Positions 47,794 to 57,355 of a DNA stretch of 64,000 nt are shown here, one piece after another. A model generated the notes under the pieces. It was given only the letters and a program-made list of their open reading frames with translations, did not search any database and had not been told where the DNA came from. The translations under genes were made by a program, and so were the position numbers. Location: contig JAEUJW010000047.1 in NCBI GenBank assembly GCA_016793465.1, forward strand, positions 1 through 64,000. The letters are read 5' to 3'. This stretch comes from Myxococcales bacterium. GTDB taxonomy: Bacteria; Myxococcota; Polyangia; Nannocystales; Nannocystaceae. Numbering within the stretch: position 1 is the first letter of the stretch; each line of letters starts with the position of its first letter.

Positions 47794-50700
47794 GGTGCCT
47801 CCAGGGTGATGGCGAAGAGGGCGCCGTTGTTCGCGCCGGCGAGGACGCGGAGGGGGGAGGTGAAGCTGAAGACCGTGAGCTCGTCGGCGCCGGGGAAGGC
47901 GGCGCGGGAGATGTGGACGAGGAGGTCGCCGGTGGCCGCGTCGAACACGGCGAGGCCGCTGTGGGAGACGGCGACGATGCGGCCGTCGGGGGAGAAGTCG
48001 CAATCATTAAACAGGCCGGTGGGGGTCATGAGGCGCAGGGTGCGGCGGGGGCCGGCGCGGTCGAACACGCGGAGGGTGTCGTCGTTGGCGGCGGCGACGA
48101 ACCGGCCGGCGTGGGCGGCGACGCCGACGACGGTGCGGTGGGGCGACCCGTAGGGGTCCTTGTCGACGAGGTCGCGGCCGAACTCGGCGCGCGACCAGTC
48201 GATCTCGCCGCGGACGTCGATCTCGAGCAGGTGGCCGCGCTCGCTGCCGACGATGAGGGTGTTGTCGGCCGTGAGCGCGAGGGCCGTGGGGTCGTCGCCG
48301 ATCTCGACGCGCGCGCGCTCGCGGAGGTCGGCGGTGCTGAAGGTGTGGACGTGGCCGTCGGTGGCGGCGACGTGGAGGTCGTCGCCGGCGAGCGCGAGGT
48401 CCTCGACGCGGGCCTCGCCGAGGTCGACGCTGCGGGCGGCGCCGGCGGCGAGGTCGACGGCGAACAGGCGGCCGTCGCTGCCGGCGTAGGCGGTGGCGCC
48501 GGAGGGGTCAGCGACGACGGCGGTGAGGCGGCTGTCGTGGGCGAGCACGAGGGCGGCGGCCCCGAACTCGGGGGGCCAGCGCAGCAGGCGGCCGTCCCAC
48601 GCGGTGGTGAGGGTGGTGCCGTCGGGCAGCGCGGCGATGCCGGAGACCTGCTCGCTGTGGACCTCGCCGGTGCGGGCGGGCAGGGGGGCGCCGTCGGCGG
48701 TGAAGCGGTGGACGACGCCGCCGCTGCCGGCGGTGAAGATCGTGCCGTCGGGGGCGACGGCGAGGGCCCACAGGTTGTGATCCGCCTTGATGATGGTCTG
48801 CGCCTCGCCGCTGGCGAGGTCCCAGCGCTGGAGGAGGCCGGTCTGCGAGACCGCGAGCAGGGCGCCGTCGGGGGCGGCGGCGAGGCGCACGACCCCGGCC
48901 TGCTCGAGGCCGCCGGTGCGCGCGGGGGCGAGGGTCTTCGGGTTGAGGGGGCGGAGCCTTTTGGCCGCGCCGCCGGCGTACCAGCGGCCGTCGACGGGGG
49001 CGATCGCCCAGACCGAGGCGGGCGAGTCGATGGTGTCGGCGGCGCCGGTGGTGAGGTCGAGGCGCACGAGGTAGTTGCGTTCGCCGCCTCGCGTCTTGAC
49101 ATGGCTGAAGAGACAGGTGGTGCCGTCGCGGGAGAACGCGATGGCCTCGAACGAGCCGTCGCGGGGGGCGGTGCTCCACACCAGCTCGTCGCTGCGCCAG
49201 CGGAGCAGGCGGGCGCCGCCGTCGCTGCCGCAGAAGGCCAGCAGCTCGCCGTCGGGGGAGAAGGCCAGGCGCTTGCTCGCGTCGGGCACGCCGCCGTGGC
49301 CGTCGATGCGGCGCAGGCGGGCGCCGGTGGCGGGGGCGAACAGCACGACGTGGCAGCCGTGGTAGGCGACGGCGAGCAGCGAGCCGTCGGGGGAGAAGGC
49401 GCAGTCGTGGGCCCACGCGTACTCGAGGTCGAGCGCGGCGAGCAGGTCGCCGGTCACGGCGTCGACGATCCGCCCGAGGCGGTCGCCGACCACCGCGAGG
49501 CGCTTGCCGGCGGCGTCGACGGCGAGCGCGTTGATCTGGGCGCCGAACACGAAGGGGGCGCGGTCGAGGCGGGTCACGCTGGCGCGCCACGGGCCGGTGA
49601 GCGGCGGCGGAGGGGCCGGTGCGGGCTTGTCGTCGAACAGCTTGCGGCGCACCCACACGCTGGCGCTGGCGGCGATGCGCTCGCGGCGGTCGGGGTGATC
49701 TTTTAATGACTTGAGGAGGTCGAGGGCGGCGGCGTTGTCGTCGCCGATGTCGCTGCGCTCGAGGTAGCTGGCGGGGTGGTTGTGCGTGCGCTCGAGCAGG
49801 TCGAGGGCCCAGTCGACGGCGCGGACGTCGCCGCGGGACGCGAGCTCGCTCGCGGCGTGGTGGGCGAACACGGCGTGGGGGTCGACGAGGGCGGCGGCGA
49901 GGGCGTCGTCGGTCAACGTCTTGCAGCGGGGCTCGTCGAGCCAGCGCAGGGGCGGGGGCGGGCGGCCGAGGCGGGCGAGGGCGGCGGCGGCGGCCTGGCG
50001 GACCACGCGGTAGGTGCTGTGGACGCCGCGGGCGACCTGCTCGAGGTCGTCCGGTGTGCCGCGCAGGGTGAGGGCCTCGAGCGCGAGCTGGCGGATGAAC
50101 AGCACGTCGTCGAGCTTGGGGTAGCCGTAGCGCACGGGGTGGACGGCGGCGAGGGCCGCGCGGGCGGTGGTGACGGGCTGGGGCTCGTCGAGGGCGGACA
50201 GGCAGTTCTCGGCGGCGAGGCGGTAGGCCCACACGCGCGTCGGCTGGTTGCCGCCGACCTCGCGGAGGATCCCGCGGGCGTGCTCGCGGGCCCTGGCGAC
50301 CCCGAGCTTGCCGAGGCCACGCAGGGCGCGGGCGACCAGCGGGGTGGCGAGCGCGGCGATCAGCAGCGGGGTGGCCTCGAGCACGCGGGCCTCGACGATC
50401 GCGTCGACGAGCGCGAACGGGGCCGCCCACGCGTCGGAGGTGGTGCGGCCGCCCTTGATCCACTCGTTGAGGAAGTGGCGCAGGGCGCTGGTGAGGGCGG
50501 CGTGGGCGGCGGGGTGGCCGTGGCGGGCGAGCTGGGCGGCGAGGGGGATGTAGCCGGCGAGGTGGGTGGCGGCGATCTCGCGGGCGGCGTCGTCGCCCCA
50601 GGCGGCGGCGAGGGTGGCGAGGCGCACGCGCAGGTGGTCGTCGGCGCAGGCGGCGGCGAGCTCGAGGGCGAGGGGGGCGACGCGGGGGTCGCCGAGCTCG

Positions 50701-51026
50701 ACGAGCAGCTCGGCGGCCTGACGCGGGTTAGCGGCGAACAGCTCGGAGGCGAGGCGCGGGGCGACGAGGCTGCGCTGCTCCTCGATGAGGGCGCGCAGCG
50801 ACGAGGGGCCGCGGTCGGCGAGGCGGGCGAGGGCGAGGGCGGTGTCCGGGTCGCGGCGGGCGCGGGCGTCGTAGAGGCGGGCGAGGTAGACGGGGTCGCG
50901 GACGTGCCGCCAGGCGTCGGCGAGGAAGGCGTCGAGGCCGCCGTGTCCGGTGGTGGCCCGGTCGGCGAGCTCGGTCTTTGCGCGGGTCTCGGCGGCGAGC
51001 CGGCGCTGGATCTCGAAGAGGCCCAT
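47790..51026 (-). CDS. HEAT-repeat and WD40-repeat protein (1078 aa)
   Basis: The N-terminal half (to about 480) is helical with HEAT-like repeats, for example LLIAALATPLVARALRGLGK and VRQAAAAALARLG. The C-terminal 550 residues are WD40 blades: DCAFSPDGSLLAVAYHGCHV, LAFSPDGELLAFCGSDGGAR, LAVAPDGTIFTAGSGGVVHR. There is no catalytic motif, signal peptide or membrane helix. It is a large cytoplasmic scaffold, transcribed with the H1-tail protein. An AGGAG ribosome-binding site precedes ATG 51026 with a TACCCT box about 28 nt upstream, so this gene is leadered. Confidence 0.75.
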   Translation of the reverse strand: MGLFEIQRRLAAETRAKTELADRATTGHGGLDAFLADAWRHVRDPVYLARLYDARARRDPDTALALARLADRGPSSLRALIEEQRSLVAPRLASELFAANPRQAAELLVELGDPRVAPLALELAAACADDHLRVRLATLAAAWGDDAAREIAATHLAGYIPLAAQLARHGHPAAHAALTSALRHFLNEWIKGGRTTSDAWAAPFALVDAIVEARVLEATPLLIAALATPLVARALRGLGKLGVARAREHARGILREVGGNQPTRVWAYRLAAENCLSALDEPQPVTTARAALAAVHPVRYGYPKLDDVLFIRQLALEALTLRGTPDDLEQVARGVHSTYRVVRQAAAAALARLGRPPPPLRWLDEPRCKTLTDDALAAALVDPHAVFAHHAASELASRGDVRAVDWALDLLERTHNHPASYLERSDIGDDNAAALDLLKSLKDHPDRRERIAASASVWVRRKLFDDKPAPAPPPPLTGPWRASVTRLDRAPFVFGAQINALAVDAAGKRLAVVGDRLGRIVDAVTGDLLAALDLEYAWAHDCAFSPDGSLLAVAYHGCHVVLFAPATGARLRRIDGHGGVPDASKRLAFSPDGELLAFCGSDGGARLLRWRSDELVWSTAPRDGSFEAIAFSRDGTTCLFSHVKTRGGERNYLVRLDLTTGAADTIDSPASVWAIAPVDGRWYAGGAAKRLRPLNPKTLAPARTGGLEQAGVVRLAAAPDGALLAVSQTGLLQRWDLASGEAQTIIKADHNLWALAVAPDGTIFTAGSGGVVHRFTADGAPLPARTGEVHSEQVSGIAALPDGTTLTTAWDGRLLRWPPEFGAAALVLAHDSRLTAVVADPSGATAYAGSDGRLFAVDLAAGAARSVDLGEARVEDLALAGDDLHVAATDGHVHTFSTADLRERARVEIGDDPTALALTADNTLIVGSERGHLLEIDVRGEIDWSRAEFGRDLVDKDPYGSPHRTVVGVAAHAGRFVAAANDDTLRVFDRAGPRRTLRLMTPTGLFNDCDFSPDGRIVAVSHSGLAVFDAATGDLLVHISRAAFPGADELTVFSFTSPLRVLAGANNGALFAITLEAP

Positions 51027-51140
51027 GGTCGCGTCTCCTGGGGCGAGTCACCAGGGTACCGCGTGAGGTGGTTCTCGCGGACGTTCGCCGTTGCGCGCGG
51101 GTGTGGCGGTTCGGCGCAGGCGCGCGCACTGGACGTTTGA

Positions 51141-51146
51141 TAAGCT
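51141..51146 (+). promoter_or_regulatory. TAAGCT -10-like box, 9 nt before GTG 51156
   Basis: TAAGCT then cggacctcc and GTG. No purine-rich ribosome-binding site is present between them. Confidence 0.4.
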
Positions 51147-51155
51147 CGGACCTCC

Positions 51156-52247
51156 GTGTCGAACCTCGTTCAGCTGCGCCGGAGGAGCGCACCACCGACC
51201 GCGTCGCCCGTCGGCGGGCCGCTCGTCGACCCGCAGATGCGACGCGTCCGCTACCTGCGGGTGTCGCTGACCGATCGTTGCAACTACCGCTGCACGTACT
51301 GCATGCCGGCCGAGGGCGTGCCGCACGCGAGCCGCGAGGACGTGCTGAGCTTCGAGGAGATCGCGGAGACCGTGCGCGCCTTCGCTCGGTGGGGCGTCGA
51401 GCGCGTGCGCTTGACCGGCGGCGAGCCGACGGTGCGGCGCGGGCTGCCGGAGCTGGTCGGCATGCTGTCGGACATCGCCGTCGCCGAGGACCCGGCGCGC
51501 CGCGTGGCGGTCGTGATGACGACCAACGGCTCGCGGCTGACCGCGCTGGCCGAGCCGCTGCGGGCGGCGGGGCTGGCGGGCATGACCGTCAGCGTCGACA
51601 GCCTGCGGGCCGACCGCTTCGCGGAGATCACCCGCAGCGGCGAGCTGTCGCAGGTGCTCGCGGGCGTCGAGGCGGCGAGCGTCGCGGGCTTTCGCGGAAT
51701 TAAAATCAACACGGTGGCGATCCGCGGGTTCAACGACGACGAGCTGGGGGAGCTGGCGCGCTGGGCCTGGGACCGCGGGCACGTGCCGCGCTTCATCGAG
51801 GTCATGCCGATGTCGGGGGGCCGGCTGTACGTGCCGGGCGAGCTGCTGCCGGCGGCGGAGATCCGCGCTCTGGTGGCGGAGGCGGCCGGGGCGGAGCTGG
51901 TGGCCGACGCGGGCGAGGGGGTCGCGGGGCTCGGGCCGGCGAGGTACTGGCGGGTCGCGGGCGGGCCGTACGCGGGTCAGCGGGTCGGGGTGATCGCGGC
52001 GATGACCGAGAACTTCTGCGCCGGATGCAACCGCCTGCGCGTCTCGGCGGGCGGGCAGCTCCACAATTGTCTCGCGCGCGACGACACGGGCGATCTACGC
52101 TCCGTGCTCCGCGCGTCGGGGGGCCAAGGCCCCAACCTGCTCGAGGCCCGGGTGCGGCAGATCCTCGGGCATAAACAGGACGGTCACGGGTTCACGCGTG
52201 ACGGCCGGGGCGGCCCGGACAAGGCGATGATCGGCATCGGAGGGTAG
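51156..52247 (+). CDS. moaA: GTP 3',8-cyclase (radical SAM, molybdopterin synthesis)
   Basis: The radical SAM cluster motif is CNYRCTYC (Cys42, 46, 49). The second cluster is ENFCAGCNRLR...C (Cys288, 291, 305), with the family spacing CX2CX13C. The protein ends GIGG, the C-terminal diglycine needed for activity. It turns GTP into 3',8-cyclo-dihydro-GTP, the first step of molybdopterin synthesis. 363 residues. No other moa gene lies nearby; it heads a run into ccmE 9 nt later, an unusual pairing. Confidence 0.93.
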   Translation: MSNLVQLRRRSAPPTASPVGGPLVDPQMRRVRYLRVSLTDRCNYRCTYCMPAEGVPHASREDVLSFEEIAETVRAFARWGVERVRLTGGEPTVRRGLPELVGMLSDIAVAEDPARRVAVVMTTNGSRLTALAEPLRAAGLAGMTVSVDSLRADRFAEITRSGELSQVLAGVEAASVAGFRGIKINTVAIRGFNDDELGELARWAWDRGHVPRFIEVMPMSGGRLYVPGELLPAAEIRALVAEAAGAELVADAGEGVAGLGPARYWRVAGGPYAGQRVGVIAAMTENFCAGCNRLRVSAGGQLHNCLARDDTGDLRSVLRASGGQGPNLLEARVRQILGHKQDGHGFTRDGRGGPDKAMIGIGG

Positions 52248-52256
52248 GAAGACACC

Positions 52257-52682
52257 ATGGCGCTCCCGTTCACAACCCAGCTTGGTCTCGGACTCGTGCT
52301 CGCGGGCGCAGCCGTCTTCGTGTTCAGCAGCGGCAGCACCGAGGGGGTGCTCGAGTACGTGTACGTCGACAAGGTCGTCGACAACGAGGCGTACTACGGC
52401 GGCCGCACGATCAAGGTCCACGGCACGGTGGTCCACGGCACGGTCCGGCAGAAGGTCGGGGCGGCCGGCGACTACACCTTCGAGATCGAGAAGGAGGGCC
52501 GGCGCATGCCGGTCCACTTCACCAACATGGTGCCCGACACCTTCGCCGAGGGCGGCGAGGTGGTGCTGACCGGCGAGCTCGTCGGCGGCAAGTTCGAGTC
52601 GGAGGAGATGGCGGCCAAGTGCCCCTCGAAGTACGAGGAGCAGCCCTCGGCCGACCCCAACCGCAAGCCGGGGATGCGCTGA
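52257..52682 (+). CDS. ccmE: cytochrome c maturation haem chaperone CcmE, Cys variant
   Basis: The N-terminal helix (LGLGLVLAGAAVFVF) anchors an OB-fold domain in the periplasm. The haem-binding motif is KCPSKY with Cys122 where most CcmE proteins have His (HxxxY); the Tyr126 is kept. Cys-type CcmE is known from archaea and some Desulfovibrio. It receives haem from CcmABCD and hands it to CcmF. The ribosome-binding site ggagggtaggaag overlaps the end of moaA. 141 residues. Confidence 0.9.
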   Translation: MALPFTTQLGLGLVLAGAAVFVFSSGSTEGVLEYVYVDKVVDNEAYYGGRTIKVHGTVVHGTVRQKVGAAGDYTFEIEKEGRRMPVHFTNMVPDTFAEGGEVVLTGELVGGKFESEEMAAKCPSKYEEQPSADPNRKPGMR

Positions 52683-52684
52683 AC

Positions 52685-54697
52685 ATGTCGATAGCTACCC
52701 TCGGTACGGCGACGATTCTTCTTCTGTTTTTGCAGTCGCTGACGACGGTCGGGCTGGCCGTGGTCGGGGCGCACCGCCGGTCGGAGCGGCTGATCGAGGC
52801 GAGCGTGCAGAGCACGTACGCGGGCTTCGGGCTGGCGGCGTTCGCCTCGGCGCTGATCATCTACGCGTTCCTGGCGGGCGACTACTCGATCCAGTACGTG
52901 CAGCACACCAGCGACTCGGCGATGCCGCTGTTCTATAAAATTACGGCGTTCTGGGGCGGGCTCGACGGCAGCCTGCTGTTCTGGGTGCTGCTGCACACGC
53001 TGTTCGGCTCGCTGGCGGTCAAGGCCAACCGCGAGCGCCACCGCGAGCTGATCGCGCACGTGGTCGCGGTGCTGGCGACGATCACGGCGTTCTTCGTCGG
53101 GCTGCTGCTCTTCATCAAGAACCCGTTCTCGGAGTTCCTGCTCGACGTGCCGCTGAAGGGGCGGGGCCTCAACCCGCTGCTGCAGAACCTGTACATGATC
53201 ATCCACCCGCCGAGCCTGTACCTCGGGTACGTGTCGCTGGCGGTGCCGTACGCGTTCGGCATGGCGGCGATGTTCACCGGGCAGGTCGACGCCTCGTGGC
53301 AGCGCAGCGTGCGGCGCTGGGTGCTGTTCTCGTGGATGTTCCTGACGTTCGGGCTGATCCTCGGCGGGCTCTGGGCCTACGAGGAGCTCGGCTGGGGCGG
53401 CTACTGGGCGTGGGACCCGGTCGAGAACGCGGGCCTCCTGCCGTGGTTCACGACCACCGCGTTCCTGCACTCGGTGATGATCCAGGAGCGCCGCGGCATG
53501 ATGAAGGCGTGGAACCTGACGCTGATCGTGCTGAGCTTCCTGCTGACGATCGTCGGCACGTTCATGACGCGCTCGGGCGTGGTCCAGAGCGTGCACGCGT
53601 TCGGGGCCGACCCGGTGCTGGCGTGGACGTTCGGCGGGTTCATGGCGGTGATCGTGATCGTCAGCTTCGGGCTGCTGCTGTGGCGCCTGCCGCTGCTGCG
53701 GGCCCGCGGCGAGCTCGAGAGCGTGATGAGCCGGGAGTTCGCGTTCCTGGTCAACAACTGGCTGTTCCTGGTGTGCGCGCTGTTCGTGCTCGGGGCGACC
53801 ATGTGGCCGACCTTCACCGAGTGGCGGATGATCCTGGCCGAGAAGTTCCCGGCCGCGCTCGGCTGGCAGGACCCGGGCGAGCGCGTGGTCATCGGGCCGG
53901 CGTTCTTCAATCAATACATGCGGCCGATCGGGCTGGCGCTGCTGCTGCTGACGGGCATCGGTCCGCTGCTGGCGTGGCGCAAGACGACGCCGCAGAACCT
54001 GGTGCGGCAGTTCCGCTGGCCGCTGCTGGTCGGGGCGGTCGCGGCGGTCGTGCCGTGGCGGCTCGGCGTCGACTCGCCGTGGGGGCTGGCCTGCTTCGGG
54101 CTGTGCGGCTTCACCGGCTGGACGATCGTGCAGGAGTTTTACAACGGGGTCGCGCTGCGGCGCAGGCAGCGGTCGCAGGGCGTGATCGAGGCGATGATCT
54201 CGCTGGTGCTGCGGGCGCGTCGGCGCTACGGCGGGTACATCGTGCACCTCGGGATCGTGCTGATGTTCTTCGGCTGGGCCGGCAACGCCTACAAGGTCGA
54301 GCGCAAGACCACGCTGAAGCCGGGCGAGACGTTCGCGCTCGGGGCCTACGAGATCCGCCACGACGGGCTGCGGGCCACCGAGGACTGGCAAAAGGAGATG
54401 ATCACCGCGGACATCTCGGTGCTGAAGGACGGCGTCCTCAAGGACACGCTGCACCCGGCGCGCTGGTGGTACTACCAGCTGCCCGAGCAGCCGACGACCG
54501 AGGTCTCGCGCTACATGACCCCGGGCGAGGACGTGTACGTGTCGATGCAAGAGGTCGACATGACGACCGGCTGGACGCAGCTGAGCCTGTTCATCAACCC
54601 GCTGGTCAACTGGATCTGGGCGGGGTTCGCGGTCATGCTGGCGGGCTCGCTGGTGTGCGTGGGGACCCGCAAGTCGGAGGCGGGCGAGGATGCCTGA
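52685..54697 (+). CDS. ccmF: cytochrome c haem lyase subunit CcmF
   Basis: A 670-residue membrane protein with about 15 helices and the WWD domain GWGGYWAWDPVENAG, which binds haem. Periplasmic His residues flank it (ITAFWGGLDGSLLFWVLLH upstream, VYLVQSVHAFGADP downstream). It joins haem to the CXXCH of the exported apocytochrome. A C-terminal domain has HPARWWYYQLPEQPTTEV, typical of CcmF. ATG 52685 lies 2 nt after ccmE. The upstream ORF in the same frame (from 52619) is not needed. Confidence 0.92.
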   Translation: MSIATLGTATILLLFLQSLTTVGLAVVGAHRRSERLIEASVQSTYAGFGLAAFASALIIYAFLAGDYSIQYVQHTSDSAMPLFYKITAFWGGLDGSLLFWVLLHTLFGSLAVKANRERHRELIAHVVAVLATITAFFVGLLLFIKNPFSEFLLDVPLKGRGLNPLLQNLYMIIHPPSLYLGYVSLAVPYAFGMAAMFTGQVDASWQRSVRRWVLFSWMFLTFGLILGGLWAYEELGWGGYWAWDPVENAGLLPWFTTTAFLHSVMIQERRGMMKAWNLTLIVLSFLLTIVGTFMTRSGVVQSVHAFGADPVLAWTFGGFMAVIVIVSFGLLLWRLPLLRARGELESVMSREFAFLVNNWLFLVCALFVLGATMWPTFTEWRMILAEKFPAALGWQDPGERVVIGPAFFNQYMRPIGLALLLLTGIGPLLAWRKTTPQNLVRQFRWPLLVGAVAAVVPWRLGVDSPWGLACFGLCGFTGWTIVQEFYNGVALRRRQRSQGVIEAMISLVLRARRRYGGYIVHLGIVLMFFGWAGNAYKVERKTTLKPGETFALGAYEIRHDGLRATEDWQKEMITADISVLKDGVLKDTLHPARWWYYQLPEQPTTEVSRYMTPGEDVYVSMQEVDMTTGWTQLSLFINPLVNWIWAGFAVMLAGSLVCVGTRKSEAGEDA

Positions 54698-55397
54698 GCA
54701 GGCCAACGAGGCAGGGACGCCGACGGCCGCGGCGTCGAGCGGGCGGCGCTGGCTGGCGCTGCTGGCGGGCACGCTCGGCGGGGCGGCCATGGTGCTGCTG
54801 CTGCTGGTGACGGTGTACGGGGCGCGGCTCGACGCGGCGACGGTGGCGCTGGCGGCGGCGGCGGCGGCGTTGATCCACGCGCTCGGCCGGCTGTACGCGG
54901 TGGCGCGGGCGCTGGCGGCTCCGGACCGCATGGCGGCGGTCGGGCGCGGGGCGGGCAGCTTCACCCAGGCCGAGCTGCGCGACGAGAAGCGGCGGCTGCT
55001 GCGGGCGATCAAGGAGCTGGAGTTCGACCGCGGCATGGACAAGCTCTCGCAGCAGGACTTCGACGCCGTGATCTCGACGTACCGCCTGCGGGCGATCGAG
55101 GTGATGCGCGCGCTCGAGGGCGGGACCGAGGTCCACCCCGAGCTGGCGCGGCTGCTGAAGGAGCGCGAGGGCGGGGCGGCGTCGGCCGAGGTCAGGGTCG
55201 AGGTCAAGGTGAAGGAGGTCGAGCCCGTGCTCGGGCCGCTCGACGTGACCACGCGCATCTGCGTGCAGTGCAGCGGGGGCAACGACACCGACGCCAAGTT
55301 CTGCAAGCACTGCGGGGCGCCGATGCGGCGCGAGCGGTCGGCCCCGCAGGGGATGGCCCAGGCGGCGGTGTCGGGCGAGATCGGAGGCACCAAGTGA
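54690..55397 (+). CDS. CcmI-like membrane protein with a zinc ribbon (235 aa)
   Basis: Two helices (LLAGTLGGAAMVLLLLVTVY and LDAATVALAAAAAALIHALG) precede a helical part with RDEKRRLLRAIKELEFDRGM, the stretch seen at the N-terminus of CcmI/CycH. The C-terminus adds a zinc ribbon (CVQCSGGNDTDAKFCKHCGA). No TPR repeats are evident, so it is a reduced or altered CcmI at best. Start overlaps the ccmF stop by 8 nt. With the next gene it fills the place of ccmGHI. Function by position. Confidence 0.65.
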   Translation: MPEQANEAGTPTAAASSGRRWLALLAGTLGGAAMVLLLLVTVYGARLDAATVALAAAAAALIHALGRLYAVARALAAPDRMAAVGRGAGSFTQAELRDEKRRLLRAIKELEFDRGMDKLSQQDFDAVISTYRLRAIEVMRALEGGTEVHPELARLLKEREGGAASAEVRVEVKVKEVEPVLGPLDVTTRICVQCSGGNDTDAKFCKHCGAPMRRERSAPQGMAQAAVSGEIGGTK

Positions 55398-57355
55398 AGC
55401 GTCGGGGTGCTGGGTTCCTGGCTGTCCTTTTGGCCAGCTCGATGTTCGGCGCGGCGGCGGAGGTCGCGGCGCAGATGCCGGACCCGCGGCAGATGTCGGG
55501 GATCCCGCGGGTCGACCCGCAGACCGAGCCGGGCACGATCGTCGCGCGCGTGCTGCGGGGGTCGTTCGCCAACCCGGGGGTCGGGCTGACGGTGACGCTC
55601 GAGCTGAAGGGCGCCGACGGGACCAGCGAGATCAAAACCGCGGTCAGCGACGCGCAGGGCCGCGCGAGCTTCGACGTGAACGGGCTCGCGGGCCGCACGG
55701 CGGTCGCGAAGGTGAAGTTCGAGGGCGAGGAGGCGGTGTCGCAGGACATCACCGTCGACCCGAACGTCGGCGTACGCGTGCTGCTGGTCCAGGGGGCGAC
55801 GAGCGGGGCCGCAGCGGCCGCCGAGCCGGCCGAGCCGGCGCTGCCGACCGCGCCGGTGAAGCCGAGCGCGGAGGGCGGGCCGCGGCCGGGCTGGCCGTTC
55901 CCGAACGCGGGCCAGCCGAAGGGCACGATCATCGTCGGGGCGCTCGACCTGGCGAGCAATCAGCCGTTCGCCGGGGTCGAGGTGCGGCTGGCGGTGACGC
56001 GGCCGGGGGCCGAGGCGGAGACGCGGCGCATCGTCACCGATGCGCGCGGGGCGGCCAACTTCACCGGGCTCGGCGAGCTGCCGGCGGGCACCGTGTACGC
56101 GGCCGAGGTGGAGCTCGGCGGGTCGTCGCGGAGGAGCGTGCCGTTCACGCTCGACGAGCTGGGCAGCGGGGTCACGGTGGTGCTGGCGGGCCGCGGCGGC
56201 GGTGCCGCGGCGGCGCCGGAGCTGGGGCCGCAGCGCCGGCCGGTGCAGCCGCCGCGGGCGGTGCCGACGTTGCCGGCGGGCACGGTGCGGGCGACGGTGA
56301 TCGGGCCCGACGATCGGCCGATCGCGGGGCTGACGGTCGAGGTGGTGCGCCAGGACATCGCCGGCACGACCGAGCGGTTCGCGGGCGAGACGGCGGACAA
56401 CGGGCAGGCGCGCGTCGACGAGGTGCGGGTCGCGGAGGACAGCCTGTACCGCGTGGACGTGACCTACAAGGGCGCGCCGTTCCGTTCGCGGCTGTTCCAG
56501 ATGACGGACCGCATGGGCGTGATCCTCGAGGTGCGGGTGTTCCCGACCACGAGCGACCCGTCGCGCGTGCGCAGCGGGGTGCAGTTCGGCATCGAGGCGG
56601 TGGAGAACGACCTGGCGCGGGTGGTGCAGATCCAGCAGATGGTGGTCGAGGGCGACGAGGCGTTCTGGCCGGCGACGCCGCTGAAGGTCGGCGGGCCCGA
56701 GGGGTCGCACGGGATGGTGCTGCTCGACGAGCGCGTCAACGTCGAGCTCGAGCACAAGGAGGGCGCGCCGTTCGCCACGCTGCGCGAGCCGCTGCCGCCG
56801 GGCGAGGTGGTCGACATGTCGATCGCGTACCTCATGGACCACCGCGGCGAGTTCACGCTCGCGTGGACCGCGCCGTTCCCGGTGGCGACGGCGCGGGCGC
56901 TGGTGGTCCCGCCGGTGAAGGTGAAGGGGGCGATCAGCGGGCCGGTCAAGCCGCCGCACAAGGAGGGCCAGGAGGAGGTCGTGGTCGAGATGTACGACCT
57001 CGGCGAGAAGGGCCGCGGCGCGACCTACGAGATCACGGTCGAGGGGCTGATCACGACGTCGGCGATGCCGCGGGCGCTCGGGCTCGGGCTCGGGCTGGCG
57101 ATCTTGCTGGCGACCGGGCTCGGCCTGCTGCTGGCGCCGCGGACCTCGCTCGCGCAGCGGCTGCAGCGGCGCCGCGACGCGCTGCTGCGGGCGCTCGACC
57201 GGGCCGAGGCGGCGATCCAGGCCGGCGCGCCGGGGGCGTCCGACGAGCGGGCGCGGATCATCGGCTCGCTCGACCAGGTGTACCGCCAGCTCGACGTCGT
57301 CGGCGGCGCGGCCAGCAAGCACGCCGACCCGGGCGCGGCGTGGGCCAAGGGATGA
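55394..57355 (+). CDS. exported Ig-like/carboxypeptidase-regulatory-domain protein in the ccm cluster (653 aa)
   Basis: A Sec signal (KRRGAGFLAVLLASSMFGAA) leads to three Ig-like beta-domains (TVTLELKGADGTSEIKTAV, GVEVRLAVTRPGAEAETRRI, GLTVEVVRQDIAGTTERF), each of the carboxypeptidase-regulatory type. A further domain and one membrane helix (ALGLGLGLAILLATGLGLLL) follow with a basic cytoplasmic tail. No CxxC or haem site is present. Start GTG overlaps the preceding stop, end ATGA overlaps ccmA, so it belongs to the operon. Its role in cytochrome maturation is unknown. Confidence 0.65.
   Translation: MKRRGAGFLAVLLASSMFGAAAEVAAQMPDPRQMSGIPRVDPQTEPGTIVARVLRGSFANPGVGLTVTLELKGADGTSEIKTAVSDAQGRASFDVNGLAGRTAVAKVKFEGEEAVSQDITVDPNVGVRVLLVQGATSGAAAAAEPAEPALPTAPVKPSAEGGPRPGWPFPNAGQPKGTIIVGALDLASNQPFAGVEVRLAVTRPGAEAETRRIVTDARGAANFTGLGELPAGTVYAAEVELGGSSRRSVPFTLDELGSGVTVVLAGRGGGAAAAPELGPQRRPVQPPRAVPTLPAGTVRATVIGPDDRPIAGLTVEVVRQDIAGTTERFAGETADNGQARVDEVRVAEDSLYRVDVTYKGAPFRSRLFQMTDRMGVILEVRVFPTTSDPSRVRSGVQFGIEAVENDLARVVQIQQMVVEGDEAFWPATPLKVGGPEGSHGMVLLDERVNVELEHKEGAPFATLREPLPPGEVVDMSIAYLMDHRGEFTLAWTAPFPVATARALVVPPVKVKGAISGPVKPPHKEGQEEVVVEMYDLGEKGRGATYEITVEGLITTSAMPRALGLGLGLAILLATGLGLLLAPRTSLAQRLQRRRDALLRALDRAEAAIQAGAPGASDERARIIGSLDQVYRQLDVVGGAASKHADPGAAWAKG

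Noticed and set aside
52472..57322. Minus-strand open frame of 1616 codons over the ccm block
   Set aside because: Shadow frame of ccmF and its neighbours, low-complexity composition.
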